Notes: generated by a model from the letters alone, not told the origin. DNA of 64,000 nucleotides from Oceanospirillum linum (GCF_900182785.1 NZ_FXTS01000001.1:186001-250000), one strand, 5' to 3'; positions 26,800 to 37,377 are shown, counted from the stretch's first letter. Numbers and translations: made by a program.

Positions 26800-27990
26800 T
26801 TATAGTGCCAATAAGTTATTCAACGTACTTTCTACATCTGTCCATGTGTTAATCCAACAAATCCTAACACCAATATGTAGAAGTGATATTTCCATCAACT
26901 CTTGTTGTTTGGGGTCACTTGGTTTTAAATGAATCCAGATATGCCTTGGACTTACTGCTGGGTTGCTCCCTGTTTGATTAGGCATTAACTGAGATAACTC
27001 TTTGAGGTTATTTTGATGACTCCATGCAAGCCATTTTCTAATATTTGGATCTGAAAGTGAATGACCAATTATTAAGAACTTTGAGTTTTGAGCATGATAC
27101 AAGCACAATGTTTGAGCCCAAGTTGACGCATTACCTGCTATTTCTAAATATTCGCTTTCTCGGAAAACTAAATTCTGCCTAGAATCATTGGTCTTTTTAC
27201 CTTTTGAACCTTTAGGGCTTATGGCTCCATGACAATGATGTATTGGCACGACATTTCTAGAGGAAGTTTCTACTCCTCGAAAAGATTTTACAAATTGTGC
27301 TGCGGGTTGATTCCATGAACCTCCGTTATTGTTTCTTGCTATATGCTTTATTTCAACAAGCATATGTAGCAAAGTATCAGCATTAAAGTTAATAATTGAT
27401 AACGGGAGTCGGTCTTTATCATGAGCTTTACTTAAAACTTCAGCTAATTGATTTAATGTAGAGTCCGAGTAATTAGTATCAAAAAAATCCACTAAAGCTA
27501 ACGTTTCATCTTTATTTAAATTTCTTGGCTTAGATAAGCCTTTCGCTAAGGCATTTTTTAGAAATGAGCTTCCCATTTGGTTCATTAAATCACTATAGAG
27601 GTGCTTCTCTAGCAAGTCATAAAAAGCATCCTTACCTGAACCAGTTATTTCAAGTTGATTAGACGCACCTTGAAGTAAAGAGTCCAATGACCATTTCGTG
27701 GCGTCAGCTATGTTATCAAACTCACTCGAAGTGCAGTTCCATCCAAATGCATCATTTACAACATTTCTAGTTAAGTCATACCAAGTAGGAACAAGAGAAA
27801 ATGAAATGCCAGCACCTACACATAGCGTCCAAGAACTTGATGCTAAATGACCTTTATAATTCGGATTTTTGCCATCAAATGACTTATTTAATAACTCCAC
27901 TAAGACTCCCGAGTTTGAAAATTTATAACATCTATGGACGCCCCTATTTTGGCAAGTAATTTCCGATAACATAAAAAGGTTTGCAGCCAT
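26800..27990 (-). CDS. Cassette gene: SIR2-like NAD-binding protein, candidate antiphage effector
   Basis: The product (up to 396 residues) has SIR2-family landmarks: LCVGAGISFSLVPTW near residue 57, IINFNADTLL, the catalytic-type His in IHHCHG, LVFRESEY and FLIIGHSLSDPNIRKWL. Such SIR2-like proteins in Thoeris, DSR and Argonaute-linked systems destroy NAD+ on phage infection. No partner protein is adjacent, so it would have to act alone like DSR-type proteins or be a passenger. AT-rich and ending at an attC-like site, it fits an integron cassette. The start is unclear: ATG 27990 has no ribosome-binding site, while a GTG around codon 30 follows GGGAG. Confidence 0.8.
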   Translation of the reverse strand: MAANLFMLSEITCQNRGVHRCYKFSNSGVLVELLNKSFDGKNPNYKGHLASSSWTLCVGAGISFSLVPTWYDLTRNVVNDAFGWNCTSSEFDNIADATKWSLDSLLQGASNQLEITGSGKDAFYDLLEKHLYSDLMNQMGSSFLKNALAKGLSKPRNLNKDETLALVDFFDTNYSDSTLNQLAEVLSKAHDKDRLPLSIINFNADTLLHMLVEIKHIARNNNGGSWNQPAAQFVKSFRGVETSSRNVVPIHHCHGAISPKGSKGKKTNDSRQNLVFRESEYLEIAGNASTWAQTLCLYHAQNSKFLIIGHSLSDPNIRKWLAWSHQNNLKELSQLMPNQTGSNPAVSPRHIWIHLKPSDPKQQELMEISLLHIGVRICWINTWTDVESTLNNLLAL

Positions 27991-28150
27991 CTATTCGGAT
28001 TTTAATCGGGCGTTCGCCCTAATTCCCTGATGAGCTTCGCTGATCTGGTTCTAATCATTTTAGCGTTCTCATATCGGAACGATGTTAGGGCCAGAATGTC
28101 CAGATCACGGTTCAACCTGTCGTGTCATCTTTGATACTACCTGCGCAAAA

Positions 28151-28474
28151 TCAGGCTTCCTCTACTCTTTGATAACGAACGCCTTTGGCTAACAATGCCC
28201 AGGCTATCCGCGCTAACTTATTCGCCAATGCCACAATCACTTTGTTTTTGTGCATTCGGCTTTCCAAACTCTGTATCCAGCTATACCAAGGACTACCGGG
28301 CTTTGAATGGCGGATAACCGCTCTTGCCCCATGAATAAGAAGTCGCCTCAGATACGCATCACCACGTTTGCTGATACCTTGTAGTGTCTGCTTTCCTCCA
28401 CTGGAATACTGCTTGGGTACAATCCCCAACCACGCCGAAAGTTGTCGCCCTGACTTAAATGCCTTGGCATCATT
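28151..28474 (-). pseudogene. C-terminal fragment of an IS110/IS1111-family transposase
   Basis: The frame from DAKAFKSGRQLSAWLGIVPKQ through YSSGGKQTLQGISKRGDAYLRRLLIHGARAV to the stop is the Transposase_20 region of IS110-type enzymes. The N-terminal DEDD domain is absent and the fragment ends upstream at an in-frame TAA. Members of the IS1111-attC group insert into attC sites, which would suit this location, but too little remains to assign the subgroup. Confidence 0.85.
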
Positions 28475-28774
28475 TTAATCATAGGCATGCGCGTTTTGCC
28501 GATTTCAATATACCGCCAAAAATTGAGGAAAGATTTTGATTAGAAAGGGACAAATCCATTTTCTGATCTGACTGCTTCCCTGCTAAACGCGCATGCGCAT
28601 CTGCGCCAATAACCGTGCGCCTGTGTTCTTAAAAAAGAACAGGCGCGGTTTCCATAATGTATTGAATTTGCAGATTATCCAATTTCGCCGTGCTGGTAAA
28701 CCGGGCAAAAAGTCGGATGGCGCGCCCACGGCGCTTATGCCGACCTACATGGAAATGAGTCAATTCAAGCGGAG
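28475..28774. other. Right border of the accessory island, no gene
   Basis: The stretch holds a 12-bp inverted repeat GCATGCGCGTTT (about 28487, inverted near 28586), a hairpin GCGCCTG..TTCTT / AAGAACAGGCGC at 28617-28646, and a REP-like palindrome at 28712-28748. These look like debris of mobile or repeat elements. Confidence 0.5.
28712..28748. repeat. REP-like extragenic palindrome
   Basis: Starts GTCGGATGGCGC and ends CCGACCTAC, sharing its ends and central GCGCTT with the element at 54113-54142. The GGCGC / GCGCT arms form a hairpin. Confidence 0.55.
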
Positions 28775-29956
<1,182 letters not shown>

Positions 29957-30006
29957 GGGGAACTCCTGCAAGACAGCCGGGCTGCCGATAAATAGTGTAA
30001 TCCTAA

Positions 30007-30027
30007 AAATGTTACAACATAACATTT
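30007..30027. promoter_or_regulatory. Zur-like operator
   Basis: A perfect palindrome AAATGTTA-N5-TAACATTT lies between the divergent GTPase gene and the 79-residue gene. Its TGTTA-N5-TAACA core matches the gammaproteobacterial Zur box as I know it. Confidence 0.75.
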
Positions 30028-30080
30028 TAAATGTCTGCCGGATCACCCATGAAACTCAGTATCGTTAAACAGGTGCTCTT

Positions 30081-30320
30081 ATGCGTCGCTCCAGCCGGAA
30101 CCCTTTTTTACGCCTGCCGATCACTCTTGGCAATGATGTGATCCACCACCTGATTCATGCAGATCATATTCTGCAGATCACCGCCGAAGATGAGCTATCC
30201 TGCTCTCTGGAACTGATTAATGGCAAGGAGTACCAGGTAGAGCTGGATCTGAAAGCGATGGAACACCTGCTAAATCAGGCATATGGCCATGAATTAGCCC
30301 AGCCAGCATTGGATCTGTAG
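30081..30320 (+). CDS. Small protein of unknown function divergent from the metal GTPase
   Basis: I do not recognise this 79-residue protein. It starts MRRSSRNPFLRLPITLG, has a His cluster (DVIHHLIHADHI), and ends with an acidic helix. No membrane segment. The ribosome-binding site is weak (CAGG). It shares the promoter region containing the Zur-like box with the GTPase gene, so it could also be zinc-regulated. The frame is free of alternatives on the other strand. Confidence 0.55.
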   Translation: MRRSSRNPFLRLPITLGNDVIHHLIHADHILQITAEDELSCSLELINGKEYQVELDLKAMEHLLNQAYGHELAQPALDL

Positions 30321-30337
30321 GCTGCGGCCATCACCTT

Positions 30338-32077
30338 TTAAGCCTTACGGAAGTATCGATAAAAGCGCATCAGATCCTGCTGTGCGCCATGGCATGACAT
30401 AAGCTCAAAGCGCACTTTGGTATTGGGGTGACGCTGGGCCAGCTGACCGGTATCCGGTGGATAAACGCAACCTAGCTTGGGGTAGCCACCAATGGTCTGG
30501 CGGTCACGCATCAACACGATGGGCTGACCATCCGGTGGCACCTGAATCGCCCCCAGTGCAATACCTTCAGAGGTGATACCTGACTGCAGCGCTTTAATCG
30601 GTGTACCCTGCAGACGTACTCCCATACGGTCACTGTCCGGTGAAATCTGATATTCCTCACTGAAGAAGCGCTCCAGCTGCTCCGCCGGAAACTGATTATA
30701 CTGATAACCGGCAATCACCCGCAGCACCAGATTTTCGGAGTAATCCGGCAGATAATTGTTACTGACCCGCTTGCCGATCAGTTTCTGCAATTGAGGATCT
30801 TTGCGGTGTTCCTGCTCGTCACAAGGCAGACAATCACCAAAGTTCAGCAGTTTGCCCTCTCCGGTCAGCCCTCCCATCTGCTCTCGCTGAACCGTAGCGA
30901 CACTGCCAAAACACGGCTTAACCTGGAAGCCGCCCTTCACCGCCAGATAAGCCCGCGTGCCGGAACGGGGGTAGCCAAATTCCAGCCGATCACCTGCCCG
31001 CACAGGAATCACCTGCCAATTCGCCACGGGCTGACCATTCAAAGTCGGTGCGAGATCTGCTCCGGTGACCGCAATCAGAGTATCCACCTGGGCCTGCAGT
31101 TTGAGGCCACCAAAGCTGACCTCCACGGCCGGAGCATTCCAGGGGTTTTTCAACAGATGGTTACCCCAGAGAAAAGCATGTTCATCCAGTGGCCCACCGG
31201 TGGTCAGGCCAACATGCTGAAAACCGATACGTCCGGCATCCTGTAACTGGGACATCAACCCCGGATGAATCACGGTAAAGCCCGCTTTCAGGCCTGAGCT
31301 AAGATCAGCGCTTTTATCACTGTTTTTGACCTGAGCCGCATCTGGCTGCATTTTTTGATCCGGGACAGCATCAGTATCGGTATCAAGGACACCACCCAGC
31401 GCCAGAAACTGCTCCCGGCTGATAGGTTCAAAACGTACCGAATCCCCCGGAGCTAAAGGGGTCAGATCCGGCAGGGAACGATCGATCATCCCCTGGGGTG
31501 TTCGGCCAATAATATTCCAGCCGCCGGGGGATTCCAGCGGATATACCGCCGTTTGCGTACCCGCAATCGCAACGGAGCCTTTAGCAACACTAAGGCGTGG
31601 AGTGGCATGACGGGGAGCCTGAATGGACGCATCGACATCCCCCAGATAGGCAAAACCGGGAGCAAATCCGATGGCGGCGACCCGATAAGCTTTACGGCTA
31701 TGTCGCTGAATGACCTCGTCGGGAGTTAAGCCTCTGCTCTGTGCCAGTGCTTCCAGGTCCGGTGCCACCTCGGGGTGATAGTAAACGGGAATCGAAATCT
31801 GCCGGCCTGCTCTGATGGCTTCCGAGGGGTTATTCGCCCAATGTTCCGCCAGGGGCTCCAGCAGGGCATCAAGCTGGAATCTGAGCTTTGCCGCATCCGT
31901 CTGCAGCAGATCAAAGGTGACCAGAACCGTTGTATAAGCCGGAATCAAATCGGTTATACCGGTCAGTCCCCGAATCTTTTCACAAGCCTGGGCGATGCGG
32001 GCACTAAGCTGAGCACTGGGTCGAGCGGCAAAATAGAGTATCAGACTGTCAGTAGAGGCTGTTTCAATACGCACCAT
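30338..32077 (-). CDS. 5-oxoprolinase subunits B and C fused (PxpB-PxpC)
   Basis: PxpABC hydrolyses 5-oxoproline to glutamate with ATP. Residues 1-230 are PxpB/KipI-like (AIGFAPGFAYLGDVD, RLSVAKGSVAIAGTQTAVYP) and residues 265-575 are PxpC/KipA-like (IHPGLMSQLQDAGRIGFQHVGLTTGGPLDEHAF, DSDRMGVRLQG, GYPKLGCVYPPDTGQLAQR), joined by a linker. The partner PxpA lies 101 bases upstream on the same strand. Such KipI-KipA fusions also occur in urea-type carboxylases, but no biotin carboxylase is present here. Confidence 0.92.
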   Translation of the reverse strand: MVRIETASTDSLILYFAARPSAQLSARIAQACEKIRGLTGITDLIPAYTTVLVTFDLLQTDAAKLRFQLDALLEPLAEHWANNPSEAIRAGRQISIPVYYHPEVAPDLEALAQSRGLTPDEVIQRHSRKAYRVAAIGFAPGFAYLGDVDASIQAPRHATPRLSVAKGSVAIAGTQTAVYPLESPGGWNIIGRTPQGMIDRSLPDLTPLAPGDSVRFEPISREQFLALGGVLDTDTDAVPDQKMQPDAAQVKNSDKSADLSSGLKAGFTVIHPGLMSQLQDAGRIGFQHVGLTTGGPLDEHAFLWGNHLLKNPWNAPAVEVSFGGLKLQAQVDTLIAVTGADLAPTLNGQPVANWQVIPVRAGDRLEFGYPRSGTRAYLAVKGGFQVKPCFGSVATVQREQMGGLTGEGKLLNFGDCLPCDEQEHRKDPQLQKLIGKRVSNNYLPDYSENLVLRVIAGYQYNQFPAEQLERFFSEEYQISPDSDRMGVRLQGTPIKALQSGITSEGIALGAIQVPPDGQPIVLMRDRQTIGGYPKLGCVYPPDTGQLAQRHPNTKVRFELMSCHGAQQDLMRFYRYFRKA

Positions 32078-32178
32078 GGGGTTATCAGTTCCGGTTGTTT
32101 CTCGTGGTTCTGGTCATGCAAATAGCTACAGAGCCGGATCAGAAAGACGGCTCCGTCACCCATCATCATAAACATTAC

Positions 32179-32940
32179 TTAACGCGCGTTCAGTGCCCGG
32201 CGAATCGCTTTTACCGCCTGCAAAGACGCATCATTGTCCCCGTGTACACATAGGGTATCAGCCTTAAGAAGGACATTAACATCTGGTGTCAAAGTCGAAA
32301 CTTCATACCCCTGAGCAATAGCCAGAGCCTGTTGTACCACCTGCTGAGGATCATGGTAAACAGCGCCAAGTATACGACGGCTCACTAAGCGGCCTTGCTC
32401 GTCATAAGCACGATCAGCAAAGGCTTCAAACATAAGAGGAATACCTACGGCGGCGGCCAGCTGCTCTTGTTGGGTGTTGTCTGCCGTTGCCATGACCAAT
32501 ACCGGTAGCGGGTCAGCACCTGTAAGGCTCTCCCTCGGCGTAAAGTCAGCCACCGCCTGCAAAATAGCCCGCAAAACATCAGGCTGCTGCATCATGTCGT
32601 TATACAGGGCACCGTGGGGCTTAACGTAACTGACGCTTTGCCCCTGGGACTGGCAGATTCCCTGCAGTGCTCCCAGCTGATAGAGCACCATGCTGTAAAT
32701 TTCATCAAAAGAGCAGGCAAGACTACGACGACCAAAACCCACCAGATCTGGGTAGGCCGGATGCGCGCCGACTCTGACACCATGCTGTTTAGCAAGGGCT
32801 ACAGTACGCTGCATAATCAAGGGGTCTGCTGCGTGAAAACCGCAGGCGATATTTGCCATATCAATATGGGGCATCACGTCCTGATCCATTCCTGCAGACC
32901 AGTTACCAAAGCTTTCGCCCAGATCACAATTAAGCTTCAT
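32179..32940 (-). CDS. pxpA: 5-oxoprolinase subunit A (LamB/YcsF family)
   Basis: The 253-residue product starts MKLNCDLGESFGNW, then DMANIACGFHAADP, VGAHPAYPDLVGFGRR and YVKPHGALYN, all conserved in PxpA. ATG at 32940 is chosen over the in-frame ATG at 32976 because the family begins at this motif and an AGG lies upstream. It forms an operon with the fused pxpB-pxpC. Confidence 0.93.
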   Translation of the reverse strand: MKLNCDLGESFGNWSAGMDQDVMPHIDMANIACGFHAADPLIMQRTVALAKQHGVRVGAHPAYPDLVGFGRRSLACSFDEIYSMVLYQLGALQGICQSQGQSVSYVKPHGALYNDMMQQPDVLRAILQAVADFTPRESLTGADPLPVLVMATADNTQQEQLAAAVGIPLMFEAFADRAYDEQGRLVSRRILGAVYHDPQQVVQQALAIAQGYEVSTLTPDVNVLLKADTLCVHGDNDASLQAVKAIRRALNAR

Positions 32941-33193
32941 ATTTCTGCCTGTTAAGTCAATGCGGTTATCCTGCACCGGAAAGGAAGAAACTCACACCAG
33001 ACTACGCCAGCGGCCCATTAAAAGCGCTGTTTTTATTACACTTTTCACCTTAACACAGTTAGATTATACCCTGTCGGATTTATGACCTGAACCCTGGGTC
33101 GATCCGGGCCCTGCCACAGGAGGTATTCATCTGAAGCCAGGGCGATCTCTCAACCTTTATTTCCGGACTTAAACCTTTTGAGGTGACCCTCCC

Positions 33194-34342
33194 ATGCCGA
33201 CAACGGAACCGACTCCTCCCGTCACAGCGACAGTCACAGCGGTTGACCCTGTATCCATCACCTCAGCGGCCGCCACTGAAGGCGCTCACAATACCATCGC
33301 CATGATTTATACCGGTGGCACCATCGGAATGGTCGGCAGCGACAAGGGCCTGATACCCGGTGGCAATATGGCTGAACGCCTGCTGAATCAATTGCAAACT
33401 CTACCGGAAAAACGGCGACGGACACTGCCCGCCTTTGATCTTCTGACCTTACCCCAGCTGATCGACAGCTCAAACGCAACGCCCGGGGATTGGTTAGACC
33501 TGAACCGTTTGATCCGTCACCATTCCAGGCGCTATCAGGCGTTTATCATTTTGCACGGCACGGATACACTGGCTTATACCGCCTCTGCCCTGAGTTTTCT
33601 GCTACCACAGAATCTTCCCTGTATCGTTACGGGGTCTCAATATCCACTGGAGAAAGAAGCCAGCGATGCACTGAGCAATGTGGAAGCCTCTCTGCTGGTG
33701 GCGAGCAGCCTGATCAATCAGCCGATGGCACACAATGCTGGAGTCATCGTGTTTGGCGGCAAAATACTTCAGGGCAACAGGGCCAGCAAAGTCAGTACCC
33801 ACTCAGCACAGGGATTTGACTGCATCAACCTGCCCGCTTTAGGCACTTGCTCGGAAGGCAAACTGAGCTGGTCGGCTTCTGCTCAAATGGCTGCAGAGCT
33901 GAAGCCCACACCGGATATCAATTTCCCGCAGATCAGCACTGACGCGATACATGATATTCCTCAGGTGGTCATACTGAAACTCTGGCCCGGCATTCAATCT
34001 CAGCAGATCGCAAGCCTGCTGGCAGCCCCTGTTAAAGGCGTTATTCTGGAAAGTTACGGCAGCGGTAATGCCCCGGATTTGAATCAGCCACTGCTGAGTG
34101 CATTTAAAGCAGCCACAGACCGTGGCATTATCATTGTCAATCGCAGTCAATGCCCTGAAGGCTCTGTTAGCATGAGCTATGCTGCGGGTTCCGCCCTCAG
34201 CGAGGCTGGTATTATCAGCGGTTATGATCTGACCTGTGAAGCCGCCTTCAGTAAGCTCACACTTCTGCTCTGCAGTAATCTGAGCAACAAACAGGTAAAA
34301 GAAGCATTTAATCGAAACCATTATGCCGAGTGTAGCGTATAG
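33194..34342 (+). CDS. ansA: L-asparaginase, type I-like
   Basis: The 382-residue enzyme has the two threonine motifs of asparaginases (YTGGTIGMVG at about 39 and LHGTDTLAYTASAL at about 120) plus the EKEASDALSNVEASL segment. There is no signal peptide; the N-terminal 30 residues are Thr, Pro and Ala-rich and low in complexity, so the cytoplasmic type I form is most likely. It hydrolyses asparagine to aspartate and ammonia. A DUF3095 gene follows 40 bases later and may be co-transcribed. Confidence 0.9.
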   Translation: MPTTEPTPPVTATVTAVDPVSITSAAATEGAHNTIAMIYTGGTIGMVGSDKGLIPGGNMAERLLNQLQTLPEKRRRTLPAFDLLTLPQLIDSSNATPGDWLDLNRLIRHHSRRYQAFIILHGTDTLAYTASALSFLLPQNLPCIVTGSQYPLEKEASDALSNVEASLLVASSLINQPMAHNAGVIVFGGKILQGNRASKVSTHSAQGFDCINLPALGTCSEGKLSWSASAQMAAELKPTPDINFPQISTDAIHDIPQVVILKLWPGIQSQQIASLLAAPVKGVILESYGSGNAPDLNQPLLSAFKAATDRGIIIVNRSQCPEGSVSMSYAAGSALSEAGIISGYDLTCEAAFSKLTLLLCSNLSNKQVKEAFNRNHYAECSV

Positions 34343-34381
34343 CCAGTGTCATACTGAGCCAACTCAAGAGAGAAGGGAATA

Positions 34382-35701
34382 ATGCCGGAACACGACACCA
34401 AAAGTACCGCTGAAACTCCAAATACCGTTTTTTACCGGGACTTGCCAGCTGTTACCGACTTTTCTCTGCTGCTGAACCTTGATGCCTATCAGCCAGTACC
34501 GGATAACTGGTATGTGCTGGTAGCCGATGTGGTGAACTCCACCGGTGCCATTCTGAATAATCGCTACCAGGATGTGAATACCTTGGGTGCCAGCTGTATT
34601 ATTGCGGTATTAAATGCCTGCGAGCAGGTGATCTCTGCTACCTGCCAGGCACCGCAATCCTCTGCAACAGCCGGAGATATGGCAGCGGTTCCGGCGGCTC
34701 AAAGCCGTGAGCATATTCCTTATGTCTTTGGCGGTGACGGGGCCTCCTTTTGTATCCCTCCCTGTTATTTGGATGCCGCTCTGGCTGCCCTCAAGGGGAC
34801 TCAGAAAGTCTCTACAGAAGCTTACAACCTGGAGCTGCGCACGGGCTTTGTCGCCGTATCCGACCTGCGGGCAGCAGGCCATGAACTGCTGATCAGTAAG
34901 ATGCAGGTCAGCCAGCATGCCTTTCAGGCCGCATTTGCCGGTAGCGGCATGACCGAAGCAGAAATTTGGCTGAAAAAAGACCCTGAAAAGTATGCGATTG
35001 CGGATTCAATTCCTGCTGAAGCTGATTTCTCCGGCCTGCAATGTCGATGGGATCGCATTCCCAGCCCCCGGGAGGAGACAGTTTCTCTGCTGGTGGAAAG
35101 CCAATGTGAAACTCTGGATCAGCAAAGTCAGCTGTATCAGGATACACTGAGTAAAATCATTGAAATATATGGCGACCGGGATCAGCATCACCCGCTACAG
35201 GCCAACCGGATGCAGATAACCTTCTCCAATGAGAAGCTACGCACGGAAACGCTACTCTATAGTGCTGGAAAAAGCCGGCTCTACAAACTGGGTTACGCCT
35301 TAAAAATCCGGTTTATTGCTATCATGGCCCGTATCATGATGGCCAGTAATATCGTTATTAAGGGCTATAACTGGGGTGGTTATAAAGAAGATATGATCCG
35401 CCACTCAGATCACCGTAAATTCGATAATATGCTGCGCATGGTAATGGCAGGCACGCCACAACAACGAGAACAACTGGAAAACTGGCTGAAAGAACGACAG
35501 AGCGCAGGGGTGCTGCACTACGGTATCAGCACATCAGAGGCAGCACTGTTAACCTGTCTGGTATTTCAGCATGGTACAGACCATTTCCATTTTGTCGATG
35601 GTGCCGATGGTGGTTATGCCCTTGCCGCTACCCACCTGAAACGGCAACGGAAAACATCACATGACATAAAGACAACGGCAATCCATGATGCACCGATATA
35701 G
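34382..35701 (+). CDS. DUF3095 protein, nucleotidyl-cyclase-like
   Basis: The 439-residue protein matches DUF3095: FYRDLPAVTDFSLLLNLDAYQPVPDNWYV, the VADVVNSTGAI and YQDVNTLGASCIIAVLNAC segments, and YVFGGDGASF, which resembles the metal-binding and turn motifs of class III nucleotide cyclases. Activity has not been shown for the family to my knowledge. A second conserved part lies at 300-420 (SNIVIKGYNWGGYKEDMIRHSDHRKFDNMLRMV). It follows the asparaginase gene closely. Confidence 0.8.
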   Translation: MPEHDTKSTAETPNTVFYRDLPAVTDFSLLLNLDAYQPVPDNWYVLVADVVNSTGAILNNRYQDVNTLGASCIIAVLNACEQVISATCQAPQSSATAGDMAAVPAAQSREHIPYVFGGDGASFCIPPCYLDAALAALKGTQKVSTEAYNLELRTGFVAVSDLRAAGHELLISKMQVSQHAFQAAFAGSGMTEAEIWLKKDPEKYAIADSIPAEADFSGLQCRWDRIPSPREETVSLLVESQCETLDQQSQLYQDTLSKIIEIYGDRDQHHPLQANRMQITFSNEKLRTETLLYSAGKSRLYKLGYALKIRFIAIMARIMMASNIVIKGYNWGGYKEDMIRHSDHRKFDNMLRMVMAGTPQQREQLENWLKERQSAGVLHYGISTSEAALLTCLVFQHGTDHFHFVDGADGGYALAATHLKRQRKTSHDIKTTAIHDAPI

Positions 35702-35737
35702 AAACACCCCGTACCTGATAGAAACACCCCGTACCTA
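35698..35737. repeat. Two tandem copies of a 20-bp unit over the DUF3095 stop codon
   Basis: ATAGAAACACCCCGTACCT(G/A) occurs at 35698 and 35718. The first copy contains the TAG stop of the DUF3095 gene. Confidence 0.9.
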
Positions 35738-35860
35738 TGGCCAATCAATGGCCATACTTTGTTTCTGTTGCATCCCGCTATAGCCCGGCGTAAAGTCCGG
35801 TTTAACCACCTTATTTATATGGAATAGTTACCCACACAACGTTCTGAGCAGGAAGCCAAC

Positions 35861-36031
35861 ATGACCGAAGAAGAATTCAAAGCGCTACAGCAATGGCAAA
35901 GTAATGATCTATTAGAAGGTGTCCGCTGCCTGATGGCCGTTACCGAGGTAAATAGCCTGACCGATCTGTTCCGCCTCAATGAGTTGGCAGAAAGCTATCG
36001 TCAGCATTACCCGTTACCGAATCAGGAGTAA
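35861..36031 (+). CDS. 56-residue acidic protein of unknown function
   Basis: The frame MTEEEFKALQQWQSNDLL... to LPNQE is open for 56 codons. AGGA lies eight bases before the ATG and composition fits a small, helical, soluble protein. I do not recognise a family. It lies alone between DUF3095 and the flavoprotein gene, 80 bases before the latter, and may form a two-gene unit with it. Confidence 0.6.
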   Translation: MTEEEFKALQQWQSNDLLEGVRCLMAVTEVNSLTDLFRLNELAESYRQHYPLPNQE

Positions 36032-36111
36032 CGGAAAAATACCCTTCGCCCGCTTTACAGTACCCCGGCATTTCACTAGAGTTCGCCCTCTGCAAAATGG
36101 GGTAGCGAGTA

Positions 36112-37377
36112 ATGCAACAACAGCCAAAACATCAACAGCATGATGTGATTATTATTGGAGCCGGTGCGGCTGGCCTAATGTGCGCCATCAGCGCCGGACA
36201 GCGCCAACGCGGTGTACTGGTACTCGACCATGCCCGCAAAGCCGGCAACAAGATTATGGTATCCGGTGGAGGTCGCTGTAACTTCACAAATTATTATGTT
36301 GAACCAAACCGCTACCTCTCACGCAACCCTCATTTCTGCAAATCGGCCCTGAGCCGCTATACCCAATGGGATTTTATCGCATTGGTGGACAAGCACGGTC
36401 TGCCCTACCACGAAAAGGAAGAGGGTCAGCTTTTCTCGGATAATAAATCCAAGGCGATTCTGGATATGATGCTACAGGAAGTCGCAGATGCCGGTGCCCG
36501 ACTTCGTCTGAAAACAGACGTTCAGCAGATCACCCCTCTGCCGGATACCGCTGCGCCTTACCGTTATCAACTGACCGTAGAGCAAAACGGGCTGAAAGAA
36601 ACACTGCACTGCCAGTCACTGGTTATCGCTTCCGGCGGCCTTTCTATGCCCACCATGGGAGCTTCAGGCTTTGGTTATCAGGTCGCTGAACAATTTGGTC
36701 TGACAGTACTGCCCCGCTCCGCAGCACTGGTGCCTTTTACACTGCAACCAGAAGAAAAAGAGCTGACCGAACCCCTGTCCGGGCTCAGCACGCCTGCGTT
36801 GCTGAGCTGTGAGCCTGCCAAGGGCAGCAAAAACGATAAGGGCAAACCCCGGGAAGGTATGAGCTTTAACGGCAGTCTGCTCTTTACCCACCGTGGCCTG
36901 AGTGGCCCTGCAGTACTACAGATCTCCTCCTACTGGCAGTCCGGCGATACCCTTGAGATCGACCTGATTCCGGGACTTGATCTGAACGAGCACCTGAAAG
37001 AACTACGTCAGACCCGCCCCAAAGCAGAGCTAAAGACAATCCTTGGTGAGCACTTACCTGCACGCCTGGCCAAAGCCCTGTGCGAACACTGGTTTGATAA
37101 CACCACCATAAGTGAACTGAGCAATGTAAAAATTGAAGAGATCGCCAACAAGGTGCATCGCTGGCAGCCAAAAATTTCCGGTACTGAAGGCTACCGTACG
37201 GCAGAGGTAACCCTGGGCGGCATCGATACTGACGAGCTCTCCTCCAAAACCATGGAAGCGAAAAAAGCCCCCGGCCTCTACTTTATTGGTGAAGTGGTGG
37301 ATGTCTCCGGCCACCTGGGTGGCTTTAACTTCCAGTGGGCATGGAGTTCAGGGTGGGTCGCCGGGGAAGTGGTTTAA
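36112..37377 (+). CDS. HI0933-family FAD-dependent oxidoreductase (YhiN-like)
   Basis: The 421-residue flavoprotein starts with a dinucleotide-binding fold (VIIIGAGAAGLMCAISAG), followed by the family signature GNKIMVSGGGRCNFTN, IASGGLSMPTMGASGFGYQVA, and a C-terminal EVVDVSGHLGGFNFQWAWSSGWVAG. The family is widespread and its reaction is unknown; it is related to BaiN enzymes. ATG at 36112 gives the usual length. Confidence 0.9.
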   Translation: MQQQPKHQQHDVIIIGAGAAGLMCAISAGQRQRGVLVLDHARKAGNKIMVSGGGRCNFTNYYVEPNRYLSRNPHFCKSALSRYTQWDFIALVDKHGLPYHEKEEGQLFSDNKSKAILDMMLQEVADAGARLRLKTDVQQITPLPDTAAPYRYQLTVEQNGLKETLHCQSLVIASGGLSMPTMGASGFGYQVAEQFGLTVLPRSAALVPFTLQPEEKELTEPLSGLSTPALLSCEPAKGSKNDKGKPREGMSFNGSLLFTHRGLSGPAVLQISSYWQSGDTLEIDLIPGLDLNEHLKELRQTRPKAELKTILGEHLPARLAKALCEHWFDNTTISELSNVKIEEIANKVHRWQPKISGTEGYRTAEVTLGGIDTDELSSKTMEAKKAPGLYFIGEVVDVSGHLGGFNFQWAWSSGWVAGEVV

